From: Mycobacterium paraseoulense
GTDB taxonomy: Bacteria; Actinomycetota; Actinomycetes; Mycobacteriales; Mycobacteriaceae
NCBI RefSeq assembly: GCF_010731655.1
Contig: NZ_AP022619.1
Location: forward strand, 682,001-746,000
Direction of reading: 5' to 3'
Length of the DNA stretch: 64,000 nt
Below the pieces are notes generated by a model that made no database searches, had not been told where the DNA came from, and saw only the letters and a list, made by a program, of their open reading frames with translations. Shown in pieces: positions 62,552 through 64,000 of the stretch; within the stretch, counting starts at the first letter, position 1; each line of letters opens with the position of its first letter. The position numbers were made by a program, and so were the translations under genes.

Positions 62552-63223
62552 TCAGGACGCCTTGGAAGGGCGTCGCCGCGTCCGTGGCGGCTCGGGGCTT
62601 TGCAGCGCGTCCATCGCGCGCAGCAGCTGCGGATAGGCGATCGCCGGCCCAAGCCAACGCGTGAGATACCGCCGCAGATCGGCACCGCTGCGCGCGGGAC
62701 GCCCCGGGTCGGCGAGGAACGAGTGCAGCACCCGCAGGCTGAATTCGTTCAATTCGTCGAGACCAGCCTCGTCGAAACCGTAGCTCTCCCAATCTATGTC
62801 GTAACGGTGCAGCATCGACCGCCCGAACGCCAGCGCGGTGTCCGAGATGATCGAAACCTTCTGACCGCCGCGATGGCGCTGATTGAGCACGAAATCGACC
62901 TGGTTGTCCGAGGCCAGCTCTTCGATGGCGAAGGCCATTCCTTCCGTCATCGCCACGACGGGGTCGGTGAAACCGTCGAGGTGGGCGGCCATCCGATCCA
63001 GGAAGCCGTCGGCCGACCGCATCGCGGAAGCCACCAGCAGCGCCTGCGTCCCCGGAAAGTATCGATACACGGTCTGCCGGGTGACTCCGAGCGCCCGCGC
63101 CACGTCGGCGATCCGCATCGCCGACCCGCGTTCCTCGATGATCCTGTCGGCGGCATCGAGGATGCGCTCGATCGCCTCCTCGTCGGAGGCGGGCGTGTTT
63201 CCAGCCCAACCGTGACTGCGCAT
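62552..63223 (-). CDS. TetR family transcriptional regulator
   Basis: 223 residues. Helix-turn-helix: ILDAADRIIEERGSAMRIAD, then ARALGVTRQTVYRYFPG. The ligand domain contains VDFVLNQRHRGGQKVSII and DIDWESYGF. It is divergent from the amidohydrolase gene at 63401; the 177-base gap has mirror-image TATGAT boxes for both directions. It likely controls itself, the following membrane gene and possibly the amidohydrolase. Confidence 0.87.
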   Translation of the reverse strand: MRSHGWAGNTPASDEEAIERILDAADRIIEERGSAMRIADVARALGVTRQTVYRYFPGTQALLVASAMRSADGFLDRMAAHLDGFTDPVVAMTEGMAFAIEELASDNQVDFVLNQRHRGGQKVSIISDTALAFGRSMLHRYDIDWESYGFDEAGLDELNEFSLRVLHSFLADPGRPARSGADLRRYLTRWLGPAIAYPQLLRAMDALQSPEPPRTRRRPSKAS

Positions 63224-63265
63224 TTAACGAGTGGCAAACCCGTAGTCGGTGAACCCCACAGCTGG

Positions 63266-63271
63266 ATCATA
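63266..63271 (-). promoter_or_regulatory. -10 box (TATGAT) for the TetR gene
   Basis: Read on the minus strand, TATGAT lies 42 bases before ATG 63223. The same box followed by C occurs on the plus strand at 63353-63359, forming a perfect seven-base inverted pair. Confidence 0.45.
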
Positions 63272-63352
63272 GCGTCTGGTGGACCGTGATCGTCGCTGGT
63301 TAACGCCGCGCGGCGGCCCCGAAGAGCATGGCCAGACACTTCGGAAAGTATG

Positions 63353-63358
63353 TATGAT
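63353..63358 (+). promoter_or_regulatory. -10 box (TATGAT) for the amidohydrolase gene
   Basis: A -10 box here would start transcription near 63365. That excludes ATG 63350 and favours TTG 63401, which has GAAGGG seven bases upstream. Confidence 0.45.
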
Positions 63359-63400
63359 CACTGCGGATACCGGGGCGTCCGGCGGCAGAAGGGCCGAACA

Positions 63401-64000
63401 TTGCAGTACGACACCGTGATCGCGAACGGACGCTGGTTCGACGGGACGGGCGCGCCGTCGGCGCGCAGAAACCTCGGGCTGCGCGACGGCCGGGTCGCCA
63501 CCATCAGCCCGGAACCGCTCGACACGGCGGGCGCCGACGTCATCGACGCGACGGGCCAGTGGGTGATCCCCGGCATCATCGACATCCACACCCATTACGA
63601 CGTCGAGATCCTCTGCGAGCCCGAGCTTTCCGAATCGTTACGGCACGGCGTGACGACAGTGCTGCTGGGATCGTGTTCGTTGTCCACCGTCTATCTGGAC
63701 AACGTGGACGCCGGCGACATCTTCGGCCGGGTCGAAGCGATTCCCCGGCGCCATGTCATCGAGCACCTGGACGCGGCGCGCTCGTGGACCAATCCCGCGG
63801 AGTATGCCGCCGCACTGGACCGGCGGAACCTGGGTCCCAACGTCGCGGCCTTCATCGGCCACTCGGACATGCGCGCCGCGACGATGGGGCTGGACCGGGC
63901 GACGCGCAAGGACGTCCGGCCGTCGGCGGTGGAACTGGCGCGGATGGAGTCGATGCTGAACGAGGCGCTCGACGAAGGTTTCGTCGGGATGTCTTCGCAG
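63401..64000 (+). CDS. N-acyl-D-amino-acid deacylase-like amidohydrolase, 5' part only
   Basis: 200 residues visible, still open at the window end; full members have about 550-580. TTG 63401 follows GAAGGG at seven bases. The start YDTVIANGRWFDGTGAPSAR, the metal motif VIPGIIDIHTHYD (HxH) and HGVTTVLLGSCSLS are typical of D-aminoacylase/dihydroorotase-type enzymes (amidohydrolase 3). GHSDMRAATMG continues the barrel. It would hydrolyse N-acyl-D-amino acids or a cyclic amide. Divergent from the TetR gene. Confidence 0.87.
   Translation, partial: MQYDTVIANGRWFDGTGAPSARRNLGLRDGRVATISPEPLDTAGADVIDATGQWVIPGIIDIHTHYDVEILCEPELSESLRHGVTTVLLGSCSLSTVYLDNVDAGDIFGRVEAIPRRHVIEHLDAARSWTNPAEYAAALDRRNLGPNVAAFIGHSDMRAATMGLDRATRKDVRPSAVELARMESMLNEALDEGFVGMSSQ

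Overview
The window reads as chromosomal DNA of a Mycobacterium, most likely a slow-growing non-tuberculous species. G+C is high and genes are densely packed. Several proteins match Mycobacterium tuberculosis families by recall: the double-FHA ABC exporter Rv1747, the DesA3 desaturase with its Rv3230c-type reductase, a 13E12-family HNH protein, a SigF-class sigma factor, cutinase-like and deazaflavin (F420)-dependent proteins. Many genes look leaderless, with a TANNNT -10 box 6-9 bases before the start codon and no ribosome binding site. The species assignment is inference; no search was run.

Layout. 1-5.6 kb: end of an ICMT-type methyltransferase, an SDR, an alpha/beta hydrolase and the Rv1747-like exporter. 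5.9-14.9 kb: a nine-gene plus-strand operon. It holds two acyl-CoA dehydrogenases, two MaoC-type hydratase subunits, an Ltp2-like thiolase-fold protein and a DUF35 protein, the same parts list as the cholesterol side-chain (igr) system. These are joined to an esterase, a Baeyer-Villiger-type monooxygenase and an acyl-CoA ligase. 16-20.6 kb: ferredoxin-reductase plus DesA3 desaturase, then a membrane cytochrome b/molybdopterin fusion. 21-21.7 kb: tandem genes for two small exported cysteine-motif peptides. 21.8-25.5 kb: ligase, class II aldolase and amidohydrolase. 25.5-34 kb: MarR plus methyltransferase, nitronate monooxygenase-like protein, sulfatase, PadR with a divergent DinB-like gene, and two flavoproteins. 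34-36.8 kb: small secreted proteins, a VOC protein, and a substrate-binding protein whose halves are in swapped order.

37-45.3 kb: a TetR regulator and a six-gene operon (P450, mycofactocin-type SDR, crotonase, double CoA-transferase, SDR, APH-like kinase) that share a putative operator. 45.3-49.9 kb: 13E12 HNH protein, DUF1214-like protein, sulfotransferase, divergent TetR. 49.9-55.4 kb: a tightly overlapping minus-strand operon of TetR, P450, amidohydrolase and two M24-fold proteins. 55.5-64 kb: F420-type reductase, small membrane protein, lipoprotein, SigF-like sigma factor, SDR, YbjQ-like double-domain protein, SnoaL-like protein, cutinase, TetR, and the start of a D-aminoacylase-like amidohydrolase.

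Overall the region is accessory catabolic and lipid-modifying DNA. Three regulator-headed operons each pair a P450 or monooxygenase with CoA-ester chemistry, which suggests separate routes for oxidising and shortening terpenoid, steroid or alicyclic compounds. No tRNA, rRNA, CRISPR array or complete insertion sequence was seen.
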